Assembly (NCBI GenBank): GCA_016869675.1
Contig: VGDP01000003.1
Span: forward strand, 1 to 64,000
DNA length: 64,000 nucleotides
Origin: Alphaproteobacteria bacterium
GTDB lineage: Bacteria; Pseudomonadota; Alphaproteobacteria; SP197
Reading direction: 5' to 3'
The position numbers were made by a program, and so were the translations under genes. Under the pieces are notes generated by a model. It was given only the letters and a program-made list of their open reading frames with translations. It searched no databases and had not been told where the DNA came from. How positions within the stretch are numbered: the stretch's first letter is position 1; each line of letters starts with the position of its first letter. Below are positions 24,985 through 34,734 of this stretch, piece after piece.

Positions 24985-26663
24985 GTGGCCTTGCGCCGAG
25001 GCACATCGGGGGCGAACACCATCCTGGGTACCGCGGCGGCGGATACGCTGCTGGGCCTGGGCGGCAACGACTCCCTGTCGGGACTGGACGGCAACAACCG
25101 ACTTGACGGCGGCACCGGGCGCGATCGGGCGTCCGGTGGGCGGGGCATCGACATCTACGTCGTCGATCGGTCCGATGATGTCGTCATCGAAGGGACGAAC
25201 CAGGGTACCGACACGGTCTCCGGCTCGGTCACGTTTGTCCTGCCAATAATGTCGAGAACCTGACCCTGACCGGGACCCGGTCGATCAACGGCACGGGCAA
25301 CACGCTCAACAACACCATCACCGGCAACGGCGGCGGCAACACGCTGTCGGGCGGTGACGGCAACGACCGTCTGATCGGCGGCAAGGGCAACGACGTCTAC
25401 GTCGTCGATCGCACGACGGACCGGGTTATCGAGGCCGGCGGCGGCGGTTTCGACACGGTCTTTACCAAGGTGGCCATGGCGCTGCCCACGAACGTCGAGG
25501 CGCTGGTCATCACCGGCAACGCCAACGTCAACCTGACGGGTACCAAAGGCGCGAACGCCATGGCCGGGAACGGCGGGATCAACACCATCACTGGCGGCGC
25601 CGGCGACGACGTCGTCGACGGCGGCGGCGGCGCTGACAGCCTGGTCGGCGGCGCCGGCGACGATACCTACCTGGTCGACGATGTCGCCGACACAGTGGTC
25701 GAGGACGCCGGCGGCGGCAACGACACGGTCATCTTCATCGATACCGACCTGGACCTGAACGACCTGACCAACATCGAGAACGGCACGGTCCAGGGCAACG
25801 GCAACGTCGGCATCATCGGCGATGGCTTCGCCGACCTGATCGTCGGCGCGCGCGGCGCCAATGCGGGGGCCTTCATCCGGGGCGCCGCCTATGTGGTGTT
25901 CGGCACCGACACCCCGCCCGGCCTGCTCAACCTCGATACCATCGCGGGCAGCACGGGCGGCTTCAAGATCAAGGGCGCCCAGGAGGGCGACGAGATCGGC
26001 TTCTCGGTCGATGGCGCGGGCGACGTCAACAGTGACGGCTTCGATGACGTTATCGTCGGCACGCGACTGGCCCATCGGACCGGGTTCTACGGCGGCGCGG
26101 CCTATGTGGTGTTCGGTCGCGATCTCGAAGGCATGGTCACCCACCAGGGAAGCGCTGCGGACGATGCCCTGGTCGGCGACGGCGGCGCCAACATCCTGGT
26201 CGGCGGCCAGGGCGACGACACGCTGGACGGCGGCGCCGGGGGCGATGTCCTGGTCGGGGGTGCCGGCAACGACATCCTGGTCTTCGATTCCGCTGACGTG
26301 CGGCGCGTCGACGGCGGTGGCGGGTTCGATACCTTGCTCGTCGATGGCACGGGTGTCACGGTCGACCTGACCGCGATCAACGCGACCGTCCACTTCACGC
26401 TCTACGACGGCATCGACGCCATCGATTTGACAGGCAGCGGCGCCAACAGCCTCACGCTCGAATTCGCCGACCTGCTGACCATGGCGAAGGACACCAACGT
26501 CCTGCGCGTGGACGGCGACGCCGACGACACGATTGCCACGGGTGACACGGGTTGGGGCGTCGGCGTGGCCGACGCGGACATCGCCGGCTACACCACCTAC
26601 ACGAACGGCGGCGCAACCCTGATCGTGGACAGTGACATCACGCAGACCGGCGTGCAGGCGTAG
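24985..26663 (+). pseudogene. RTX (hemolysin-type calcium-binding) repeat protein with internal FG-GAP-like repeats, frameshifted near 25243
   Basis: GGNDSLSGLDGNN.., GGAGDDTYLVDD.. repeats; FADLIVGARG..GAAYVVFG and FDDVIVGTR..GGAAYVVFG; FVLP|NNVENLTLTGT needs +1 nt. Confidence 0.8.
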
Positions 26664-26667
26664 GGAG

Positions 26668-28752
26668 CTAGCGCCCCTCGGCGCGCCAGGCGAGCGCGAG
26701 CCCACCGAGCGCCAGCGCGAAGGTTAACCAGCCCGGCATCACCGCGAAGCGGTCGATGCCGGTGACGAGGTAGCGACGCAGGCGCGGGATGCCGATCCAG
26801 CCGGGGCCGCTGGCGTCGTGGCCCACCTCGACCCGGCGCAGCCGTGGCGTCTCGGTGGCGGCGAGCCAGACGACGCCGCCCCCCGTGGCCTCGGCCACCG
26901 GTCGCAGGGCCAAATCGTCCGCGCGCAGATCGCGCCATTCCAGGGGGTTCAAGTCGCCCACCGCCGCGAGCGCGCGGCGAGCGCCCTCGCTGATCCGGTA
27001 GAGCCCCGGCTGGGTCACGACGAGCTCGGCGACCAAGCGGCCGCGGCCACGGTTCTCGAGCGGGACGGTGACCGTCGTTCCCACCGGGTCCGTCACGGTC
27101 GCGCTGCGCGGCCCGGGCTCGAGCGTCTGGCGCGAAATGATCAGCCGGTCGCCGCGCGCTTCGACGCTGAGCGCGTCCTCCTCCAACTCGGGCTCGCGCA
27201 TCAGCCAATGGGCGACGCGGCGCAGCATCTCCGCTTGCGGCCCGCCGCCCTCGAACCCCCGTGCCCACAGCCAGGCTTGGTCGCTCATGAGCTGCGCCAC
27301 CCGCCCTTCGCCTTCGTGCGCCAGCACCAGCAGTGGGCGATCCTCGGCGCCGGTCATCAGCACGTCGGCGTCCTCGATGTCGGTGTCGACGATGCGGAAC
27401 CACCGGCCCCAGCGCGGGTCGTCCTGGGCGGCTCCGGCCAGATCGGCGGTGACGGGGTGTCGCCTGCCCTTGTCGGTCAGCATCGGCTTGAAGCCACCGA
27501 CCAGGGTTTCGCCACCGGGCCGCGCCGGCAAAAGCACGCCGAGCGGCGTGCGGAACAGGCTGAGCGGCGTGGCGAACTCCGGCCCCGAGGCGACGAGCAG
27601 CGCCCCGCCGTCGCGCACGAAATCGGCGATGTTCTGGAAGTAGCCCTGCGGGATGATGCCGCGGCGCCGGTAGCGATCGAAGATGATCAGGTCGAACTCC
27701 TCGAGCTTGACTTCGAAGAGTTCGCGCACCGGGAACGAGATCAGCGCGAGTTCGCGAATCGGCGTGCCGTCCTGCTTCTCGGGCGGGCGCAGGATGGTGA
27801 AGTGAACGAGATCGACCCCCGGGTCCGCCTTGAGCAGGCTGCGCCAGACCCGTTCGCCGGTGTGCGCCTCGCCGCTGACCAGCAGGATGCGGAGCCGTTC
27901 GCGCACGCCGTTGATGGCCAGCACCGAGCGGTTGTTGGCGAGCGACAGTTCACCCTCCAGCGCCTGGGCCTCAAGCGCCACGATGGTCGCGCCGGCGTGG
28001 TCGAGCGCGAGTTTCAGCACGGCCGGTTCGCCCGGCTGCACCAGCTCGGTGCGCGGCTCGCCGTCGTCGAGGCTGATGGTGACGGCGACCGGCGAAGCGG
28101 CGGCTGTGGTGCCGGCGTCCTCGATGGCGACGGCGAGCTCGATGTCGCTGCCGACCAGGCCGTAGGTCGGCGCCTGCTCGACCACCAAACGACGATCAAC
28201 CTCGCCGGGCCGACCGGTGATTAGCGCTTGCACCGGCGCCGTCAGGCCGAGCTGGTCGGGCGGCGGCGCGTCGTGGACCTGACCGTCCGTCACCATGATC
28301 ACGGCGGCGATCTGGTCCGCCGGCACGTCGGCGAGCGCGCGGTTGAGCGTCTCGAACGCGAAGGTGCCGGAACGCGGCAGCGCCGTGGCATCGCCCGGCG
28401 CGGTGCCGCCCACCGTGACGCGGCGGACCTCGACGTCGGGCATGGCGGCGAAGGCGTCCTGCAGCGCGGCGACCGCCGTGTCGGTGGCGGCGGTGCGCTC
28501 GGGCGCCGTCTGGCTCGGGCTGCGGTCCTCGACCAGCACGGCGATATCGGGCAGCGCGCGGCGTTCCTCGCGTTCGACCGACGGGTTGCCGAGCGCCAGC
28601 AGCAGCACCGCGAGGACCAGCGCGCGCCACCCGGTGCCGCGTACCCGTCGCGCCACGCCGATGCCCAGCACGACCAGCGCCGCCAGCGCCACCGCCGCCA
28701 GGAGCCCCGACGGCACCAGCGGCGCGAAGACGATGCCGGTCCAGGCGTTCAT
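26668..28752 (-). CDS. Large membrane protein with VWA/glutamine-amidotransferase-like regions, part of the MoxR-DUF58-DUF4159 block
   Basis: N-terminal TMs, VLVEDRSPSQ..AAVIMVTDGQVHD; position in operon. Confidence 0.7.
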   Translation of the reverse strand: MNAWTGIVFAPLVPSGLLAAVALAALVVLGIGVARRVRGTGWRALVLAVLLLALGNPSVEREERRALPDIAVLVEDRSPSQTAPERTAATDTAVAALQDAFAAMPDVEVRRVTVGGTAPGDATALPRSGTFAFETLNRALADVPADQIAAVIMVTDGQVHDAPPPDQLGLTAPVQALITGRPGEVDRRLVVEQAPTYGLVGSDIELAVAIEDAGTTAAASPVAVTISLDDGEPRTELVQPGEPAVLKLALDHAGATIVALEAQALEGELSLANNRSVLAINGVRERLRILLVSGEAHTGERVWRSLLKADPGVDLVHFTILRPPEKQDGTPIRELALISFPVRELFEVKLEEFDLIIFDRYRRRGIIPQGYFQNIADFVRDGGALLVASGPEFATPLSLFRTPLGVLLPARPGGETLVGGFKPMLTDKGRRHPVTADLAGAAQDDPRWGRWFRIVDTDIEDADVLMTGAEDRPLLVLAHEGEGRVAQLMSDQAWLWARGFEGGGPQAEMLRRVAHWLMREPELEEDALSVEARGDRLIISRQTLEPGPRSATVTDPVGTTVTVPLENRGRGRLVAELVVTQPGLYRISEGARRALAAVGDLNPLEWRDLRADDLALRPVAEATGGGVVWLAATETPRLRRVEVGHDASGPGWIGIPRLRRYLVTGIDRFAVMPGWLTFALALGGLALAWRAEGR

Positions 28753-31445
28753 TCGCCCAGCCGCTCCAGGATGGTCGGCACGTGCACCGCATCCGCCTTG
28801 TAGTTGCCGGTGGTGGCGTACATGACGAGGTTTATGCCGAAGCGATACGCCGTCTCGCGCTGGCGTTCGCCGCCGGGCACCACGGGCAGCAGCGGCTGCA
28901 GGAAGGAATCCATGGCCCAGGCCGCGACCCAATCGTGGCTGCCGACCAGCAGCGAGGAGACACCGTCGTTGACCGCGCCCTCGGTCTGCTCGATCCAGAC
29001 CTGGCCGCCGGTCCAGCGGCCCGGCATGTCGTCGATCAGGTAGAACGCGCGCGTCAGCACATGCTCGTGCGGCACCGGCACCAGCGGCGGCACGCTGAGC
29101 CCGGCGAGCAGGCGGCGGAGCGCGGCGCTGCTGCGCCCGCCCGAACCGCCGAGCGAGGCGTCCGGGTCACGTGTGTCGAGCACCAGAACGCCGCCCGTCT
29201 TGAGATAGTGGTCGAGCTTGGCGCGGGCGTAGTCCGACGGCGGCGCCTGGGTCGGCGTGATCGCCCAGTACACCAGCGGGAAGAAGATCAGGTCGTCGCG
29301 CTCCAGGTCGATGGCCATGGGATCGTCCGGCTCGACCGAGGTGCGCGAGCGCAGGATCGTGCCGAGCCCCCACAGGCCGGCGCGCGTGATCTCGTCGATC
29401 TCGGGATCGCCGGTGGCGATGTAGCCGAGCCGGATGTTCGACGTGGCGTCGATGACGTAGGTGTCGTCCAGCGCACCCGCACCCGGGGCGAGAAGAACGA
29501 GACCGACGGCCGCCGCCACCGCCGCGCGCGGCCGCACGAGCTGCCCGCGGACCAGCAGGCTGGCCAGCAGCTCGGCCAGCGCCAGGCCGATCGCCAGCAC
29601 GAACAGACACGGGCGGACGTCGACCTCGTCGGTCAGGCCGAAGGGCCGGAGGATCGCGCCGTCCGGCAGGGGCGGCAGCGTGACGACGCCGCCCAACGCC
29701 GGGCCCAGGTTGAACGCCCGGCGGGCGTCGGGCGGGCCGTAGTAGCCTGGTGGACGCGCCGGGCCTGGCGCGCCGGTCTCGAGCGTGCCGGGCGCGATCG
29801 CCTTGGCCGACGGCGGCGGGGTGCCCAGCGCGCCGAAGCCGTCCAGGCTCTGCAGGGGCGGCAAGGGCTCGTCCTCGCCCTGGCCCGGCGGGCCGGACGA
29901 CAGCTCGACCAGGCGCTGCAGCATTTCGACGAACAGGCCCGAGATCGGCAGGTTGGTCCACGCCGTGTTGGCGGTGGTGTGGACCAGCACCAGCCAGCCA
30001 TCGCCGCGCGGTTCGGCGGTGACCAGCGGCGTGCCGTCGGCCAGCCGCGCCCAGGTCTTGTCGGGCAGGTCGAGCGTCGGCTCCGCCAGGACCTGGCGCG
30101 CCACCAGCACGTCGCGCGGGATGGCCAGGCCGGCGAACGGGCTGGCCGCGTCGAACGGCGCCAGCCGCGCCGGCTCGGCCCACGACATGGCGCCGCCGAT
30201 GGTGCGACCGCCGCGCAGACGCACGGGAATCAGATCGTCCGCGCCCTCGGCGAAGCGCGGCCCGGCGAAGCGCACCAGGACGCCGCCCTGCTCCATCCAC
30301 CCTGTCAGCGCCTCGGTCATGGCGCCGGGCACCTTGGCCACGTCGGCCAGGACGAGAACCGCCGGCGGGTTGTCCATCAGGGTGTCAATTTCGCCGGCGC
30401 GCAACTCAGTGAACGGCTCGAGTGCCCGGTCCACGTAGTAGGTGTCGGACAACAGCGGCTGGTCGCGCTCGAGCGGGCCACCGGAGACAAGGCCCGCCGG
30501 GCGGCGCTGCCAGCGGTCGTCGACCAGAACCACCGAGGCGGCCGAACGCTCGCCCTCGATGTCGAGGCGGGCGACGCGGTTGCGCACCTCGGCCGGCAGA
30601 TCCAGCGTCACCGTGGCCTCGGCGGCGCCGGGCTCGAAGACCAGCGCGGCGCGCGCGAGGAGACGGCCGTCGGCGGCGGAGGCGCGCACCCAGGCGCAGC
30701 GTTCGCCGCCCGTGTCGAGTCGGCGCGCTTCGACATCGAGACGGCGGGCCCGGTTGCTTGGCGGCAGCAGCACCAACGGTGCATCCGCGATCGGGGCCGC
30801 GACCACGTCGAGCGGACCGTGAGCGAGCATTGCGGCGGCGAGCTCGGCTTCGCCTCCCGCCAAGCCATCGGCGATCCAAACGGCGGAGGTCGCCTCGGGC
30901 GCGACCGCCTCGAGCGCGGCGAGCGCCGCCGCGCGGTCCGCCGGCCAGGGCTTGGGCGCCAGGCCGCGCACGGCCGCGCGCGCCTCGGCCGCCCCGGTCA
31001 TCGTGACCGTGGGAATCCGGCCGTCCTCGGCGCCCGGCGCGGTCGTGACCAGGATGACCGGCCGACCTTCGCGTTCGGCCAGCTCGAGCAAGCGGTCGGC
31101 CGCGTCCTGGCGCGTCTCCCAGTCGCGCGCGGCGGCCCAGCCGTCGTCGATGACCAGCACCAGCGGTCCGCCGCCAGCGATCGGGGCGCCTGGTTTCCAC
31201 ACCGGGTGGGCCAGACCGGCGATCACCGCGGCGGCCAGGGCGAGCCGCAGCGCGATCAGCCAAGGCGGCGTCTTGACCGCGGCCTCGTCCTCGGCGCGCA
31301 GGCCGAACAGCAGCCGGATCGCGGGGAAGCGCACGCGCAGCGGCGCGGGCGGGATGACGCGCAGCAGCCAGTAGAGCAGCGGCAGCGCCGCCAGGCCGAG
31401 CAGCAGCCACGGGGCGAGGAAGGCGAGCGGGCCGAGCGCGACCAT
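28749..31445 (-). CDS. DUF4159 domain-containing protein with BatA-like N-terminus
   Basis: N-terminal LGPLAFLAPWLLLGLAALPLLYWLLRVIPPAPLRVRFPAIRLL; C-terminal DUF4159-like region; same strand, overlaps previous ORF start. Confidence 0.8.
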   Translation of the reverse strand: MVALGPLAFLAPWLLLGLAALPLLYWLLRVIPPAPLRVRFPAIRLLFGLRAEDEAAVKTPPWLIALRLALAAAVIAGLAHPVWKPGAPIAGGGPLVLVIDDGWAAARDWETRQDAADRLLELAEREGRPVILVTTAPGAEDGRIPTVTMTGAAEARAAVRGLAPKPWPADRAAALAALEAVAPEATSAVWIADGLAGGEAELAAAMLAHGPLDVVAAPIADAPLVLLPPSNRARRLDVEARRLDTGGERCAWVRASAADGRLLARAALVFEPGAAEATVTLDLPAEVRNRVARLDIEGERSAASVVLVDDRWQRRPAGLVSGGPLERDQPLLSDTYYVDRALEPFTELRAGEIDTLMDNPPAVLVLADVAKVPGAMTEALTGWMEQGGVLVRFAGPRFAEGADDLIPVRLRGGRTIGGAMSWAEPARLAPFDAASPFAGLAIPRDVLVARQVLAEPTLDLPDKTWARLADGTPLVTAEPRGDGWLVLVHTTANTAWTNLPISGLFVEMLQRLVELSSGPPGQGEDEPLPPLQSLDGFGALGTPPPSAKAIAPGTLETGAPGPARPPGYYGPPDARRAFNLGPALGGVVTLPPLPDGAILRPFGLTDEVDVRPCLFVLAIGLALAELLASLLVRGQLVRPRAAVAAAVGLVLLAPGAGALDDTYVIDATSNIRLGYIATGDPEIDEITRAGLWGLGTILRSRTSVEPDDPMAIDLERDDLIFFPLVYWAITPTQAPPSDYARAKLDHYLKTGGVLVLDTRDPDASLGGSGGRSSAALRRLLAGLSVPPLVPVPHEHVLTRAFYLIDDMPGRWTGGQVWIEQTEGAVNDGVSSLLVGSHDWVAAWAMDSFLQPLLPVVPGGERQRETAYRFGINLVMYATTGNYKADAVHVPTILERLGE

Positions 31446-31448
31446 GGC

Positions 31449-32318
31449 CTAGGCGTGCCCGGCCAGCGCCATGTAAAGGGCCAGCAACGCCTCGGGCGCA
31501 GGACGGTCGGTGTGATGCAGGCCGAACCGCCAGCGCGCCGCGCGGGTCGTGCGCTTGAGATGGGCGCGATGGTCCGCCAGGCGCTTCTGGTAATCGGCGC
31601 GCAGGGCCTCGGCCCGCTGGGCCAGCATCGACCCCTCGTTCTCCAGCCCCTCGAACAGGGTGTGACCGCTGAACGGCAGGGTTTCCTCGGCCGGATCGAG
31701 GGTCTGGAACAGATAGCCGCGCACGCCCCGGTTCGTGTAGTGCCGGACCGTGGCTTCGATCTCGGCCTCGGGCACCAGCAGATCGCCGATCACCACGAGC
31801 TGGGCGTAGCGCGGCAGGTCGATGCGCGGCGGCAGGCTGTCGTCGCCGTCGTCGCCCAGCGCCAGCGCGTGCGCCATGCGGGTCAGTGTCGCGCGCCCGG
31901 TGGACGGGCGGCGGTCGACGCCGAGCAGGGCCACGTGCTCGCCGCCGCGTACCAGGAGCACCGCGAGCGCGAGCAGAAGCAGCCGCGCGCGCTCGGCCTT
32001 GGTGCTTGTCGCGAGATGGGAGGCGAAGCGCATGGACGGCGAGGTGTCGCACCACAGCCAGACGCTTTCGGCCGCTTCCCACTCGTTCTCGCGCACGAAC
32101 ACGCGCATGGACTTGGCGCTCTGGCGCCAGTCGATACGGTCGACCTCGTCCCCCGGCTGATAGCGGCGGAACTGCCAGAAGGTCTCGCCCGAACCGACGC
32201 GGCGGCGGCCGTGCACCCCCTGGGCGACCACGGCGGCCACGCGTTCCGCCGCGACGAGGAGCGGCGGCAGGTGCGCCGCGAGCTGCTCGGCGCGCTGGCG
32301 AATCGTCGGATCGGCCAT
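31449..32318 (-). CDS. DUF58 domain-containing protein
   Basis: GVHGRRRVGSGETFWQFRRYQPGDEVDRIDWRQSAKSMRVFVRENEWEAAESVWLWCD. Confidence 0.88.
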   Translation of the reverse strand: MADPTIRQRAEQLAAHLPPLLVAAERVAAVVAQGVHGRRRVGSGETFWQFRRYQPGDEVDRIDWRQSAKSMRVFVRENEWEAAESVWLWCDTSPSMRFASHLATSTKAERARLLLLALAVLLVRGGEHVALLGVDRRPSTGRATLTRMAHALALGDDGDDSLPPRIDLPRYAQLVVIGDLLVPEAEIEATVRHYTNRGVRGYLFQTLDPAEETLPFSGHTLFEGLENEGSMLAQRAEALRADYQKRLADHRAHLKRTTRAARWRFGLHHTDRPAPEALLALYMALAGHA

Positions 32319-32325
32319 GGCGGAC

Positions 32326-33333
32326 TCAGGCCAGGGGTGCCGTCAGACGTTCGATGACCTGGTCGATGGTGACGCCCTCGGCGCGCGCGGCGAAGCTGAG
32401 CGCCATGCGGTGGCGCAGCACCGGGCCGCTGAGCGCCAGGACGTCGTCGATCGAGGGCGCGTAGCGGCCTTCGATCAGCGCCCGCGCCCGCGCCGCCAGC
32501 ATCAACGCCTGGCTGGCGCGCGGCCCCGGGCCCCAGGCCACGTGCCGGAGCACGTCCTCTATGGTGGTGCTCTCGGGACGGCCCGAGCGCACCAGGTCGA
32601 GGATCGCCTCGACCACGCTGTCGCCCACGGGCAGGCGGCGGACCAGGTTCTGGGCCGCCATCAGCTCCTCGGCGGTCATCACGGGGGCGAGCGGCGCCTC
32701 GGCCACGCCGGTGGTGGCGATCAGCATGTCCCGCTCGGCGTCACGCTGCGGATAGCCGACGTCCACCTCCATCAGGAAGCGGTCGAGCTGCGCCTCGGGC
32801 AGCGGGTAGGTGCCTTCCTGCTCCAGCGGGTTCTGGGTAGCCAGCACGTGGAAAGGGGTGGGCAGCGGATGGCGCTGGCCGGCCACCGACACCGTGCGTT
32901 CCTGCATGGCCTGCAGCAGCGCCGATTGGGTGCGCGGGCTGGCGCGGTTGATCTCGTCGGCCATCAGGAGCTGGCAGAAGACCGGGCCCCGGATGAAGCG
33001 GAAGCCGCGCCGGCCCGCCTCGGATTCCTCGAGCACCTCGGAACCCAGGATGTCGGCGGGCATCAGGTCGGGCGTGAACTGGACGCGCTTCTCGTCGAGG
33101 CCGAGCACGCGGCCCAGCGTCTCGACCAGCCTCGTCTTGCCGAGGCCGGGGACGCCGATCAGCAGGGCGTGGCCACCGGCCAGCAGGGTGATCAGGGTCT
33201 CGTCCACCACCGCCTGCTGGCCGAAGATGACCCGGCCGATCGAGGCCCGGACGGCCGCGAGCTTGCGCCCGAGGGATTCGATCTCGCCGACCAGATCCGT
33301 GGGGTCCGTGGCCCTGACGATGGTGTCCACCAT
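32326..33333 (-). CDS. MoxR family AAA+ ATPase
   Basis: IFGQQAVVDETLITLLAGGHALLIGVPGLGKTRLVETLGRVLGL; LATQNPLEQEGTYPLPEAQLDRFLM. Confidence 0.93.
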   Translation of the reverse strand: MVDTIVRATDPTDLVGEIESLGRKLAAVRASIGRVIFGQQAVVDETLITLLAGGHALLIGVPGLGKTRLVETLGRVLGLDEKRVQFTPDLMPADILGSEVLEESEAGRRGFRFIRGPVFCQLLMADEINRASPRTQSALLQAMQERTVSVAGQRHPLPTPFHVLATQNPLEQEGTYPLPEAQLDRFLMEVDVGYPQRDAERDMLIATTGVAEAPLAPVMTAEELMAAQNLVRRLPVGDSVVEAILDLVRSGRPESTTIEDVLRHVAWGPGPRASQALMLAARARALIEGRYAPSIDDVLALSGPVLRHRMALSFAARAEGVTIDQVIERLTAPLA

Positions 33334-33378
33334 GTGCTATCTCCTAACTAGTTCACGAGTATAGGATCGTGACGGGGA

Positions 33379-33909
33379 ATGACGGAACCGCGCCGTTCGA
33401 CCGGGCCTACACGTTCGCGCGAGCAGCGGCCGACAGTCGCGGTCGACCTGCGCATCGCGCGCGACGGCACCTGGTATCACGACGGCGCGCCGATCCGCCG
33501 CGCGGCGCTGGTCAAGTTGTTCGCCGACGCGCTGGTGCGCGGCGCCGACGGCGCGATCTGGCTCGAGACGCCGGCCGAACGGGCCCGCGTCGCCGTGGAC
33601 GACGCGCCGTTCGTGGCGGTGGACGTGGACACCGAGGGCCAGGGCGAGCAGCAGACCGTGATTTTCCGCACCAATGTGGGCGACCGTGTGGCGGCCGATG
33701 CCCAGCACCCCATCCGCGTCGCCTTCGGCGAGGGCGGCGAGCCTGCGCCTTACGTGCTGGTGCGCGCTGGGTTGGAAGCCCTGATCGGTCGCGCGGCGTA
33801 CTACCGGCTGGTCGCCATGGGCGTCGAGCGCCGCCAGGGCGACCGCGTCATGCTCGGCGTGTGGAGCGGCGGCCAGTTCTTCTCCCTTGGCGAGACTGGC
33901 GATGCGTGA
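33379..33909 (+). CDS. DUF1285 domain-containing protein
   Basis: LRIARDGTWYHDGAPIRRAALVKLFADAL..; precedes Nudix-DUF6111-CCA block. Confidence 0.78.
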   Translation: MTEPRRSTGPTRSREQRPTVAVDLRIARDGTWYHDGAPIRRAALVKLFADALVRGADGAIWLETPAERARVAVDDAPFVAVDVDTEGQGEQQTVIFRTNVGDRVAADAQHPIRVAFGEGGEPAPYVLVRAGLEALIGRAAYYRLVAMGVERRQGDRVMLGVWSGGQFFSLGETGDA

Positions 33910-34465
33910 GGCCGTCCGGCGCGCGCTGGCGGGCGCGAATGGGGGCCTTCGCGACGTGGCCGAGCCGCACCTGCGTGCCGCCGCCGTGCTGGTGCCGCTG
34001 GTCGACCGCGCCGAGGGCATGACCGTGATCCTGACCCGGCGGTCCGACGATCTGCCCGACCACGCCGGCCAGATCAGCTTCCCAGGCGGGCGCATCGAGC
34101 CGCACGACGCCGACGAGGCGGCCGCGGCGCTGCGCGAGACCGCCGAGGAGATCGGGCTCCCACCCGAGCACGTCGAGATCCTGGGGTCGCTGGCGCCCTA
34201 CCGTACCGGCACGGGCTACCACATCACGCCGGTCGTCGGCCTGATCCGCCCGCCCTTCACGCTGGCACCGGACCCGGCCGAGGTGGCCGAGGTGTTCGAG
34301 GTGCCGTTCGACTTCGTGCTCGACCCCGCGAACCACCGCCGCGATTCCATGGTGTGGCGCGGCACCCTGCATTTCTACGACGCGGTGCCGTTCGGCGACC
34401 GCTACATCTGGGGCGCCACCGCCGGCATGCTGGTGCGCTTCGCACGCCTGGTGGGTCAGCCATGA
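33902..34465 (+). CDS. CoA pyrophosphatase (NudL-like Nudix hydrolase)
   Basis: LTRRSDDLPDHAGQISFPGGRIEPHDADEAAAALRETAEEIGL. Confidence 0.9.
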   Translation: MREAVRRALAGANGGLRDVAEPHLRAAAVLVPLVDRAEGMTVILTRRSDDLPDHAGQISFPGGRIEPHDADEAAAALRETAEEIGLPPEHVEILGSLAPYRTGTGYHITPVVGLIRPPFTLAPDPAEVAEVFEVPFDFVLDPANHRRDSMVWRGTLHFYDAVPFGDRYIWGATAGMLVRFARLVGQP

Positions 34466-34734
34466 GTCGCGCCCTGCTGTCGTATCTGCTGCCGTTCGTG
34501 CCGGTGGTCGTCTACGCCATCTGGGTCTACGTGGCGCGCAACCGCGCGGCGGCGCGCGGCGCGCCCGCGGTCGCCTGGCGCGACGGACCGTGGTCGTGGC
34601 TGATAGCGGTCGCATTGCTGGCCGGCGCGATCGCGGTGCTGGCGTTCGCCCTGGTCGACGGCGACGCGCCTGGCGGCCGCTACGTGCCGCCATCGTACCA
34701 GAACGGCCAGGTCGTGCCGGGGCACGTGGAGTGA
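34462..34734 (+). CDS. DUF6111-like small membrane protein
   Basis: Two hydrophobic segments; lies between Nudix and CCA-adding enzyme genes. Confidence 0.55.
   Translation: MSRALLSYLLPFVPVVVYAIWVYVARNRAAARGAPAVAWRDGPWSWLIAVALLAGAIAVLAFALVDGDAPGGRYVPPSYQNGQVVPGHVE

Noticed and set aside
25000-26300. GGC/GAC-rich repetitive DNA as a possible CRISPR or satellite array
   Set aside because: Repetition is explained by RTX glycine/aspartate-rich coding repeats; no regular repeat-spacer structure was seen anywhere in the window.
28782-32357. 1191-aa plus-strand ORF opposite the DUF4159/DUF58 genes
   Set aside because: Antisense shadow ORF caused by high GC; Arg/Gly/His-rich with no recognisable domain, while the minus strand encodes conserved proteins.
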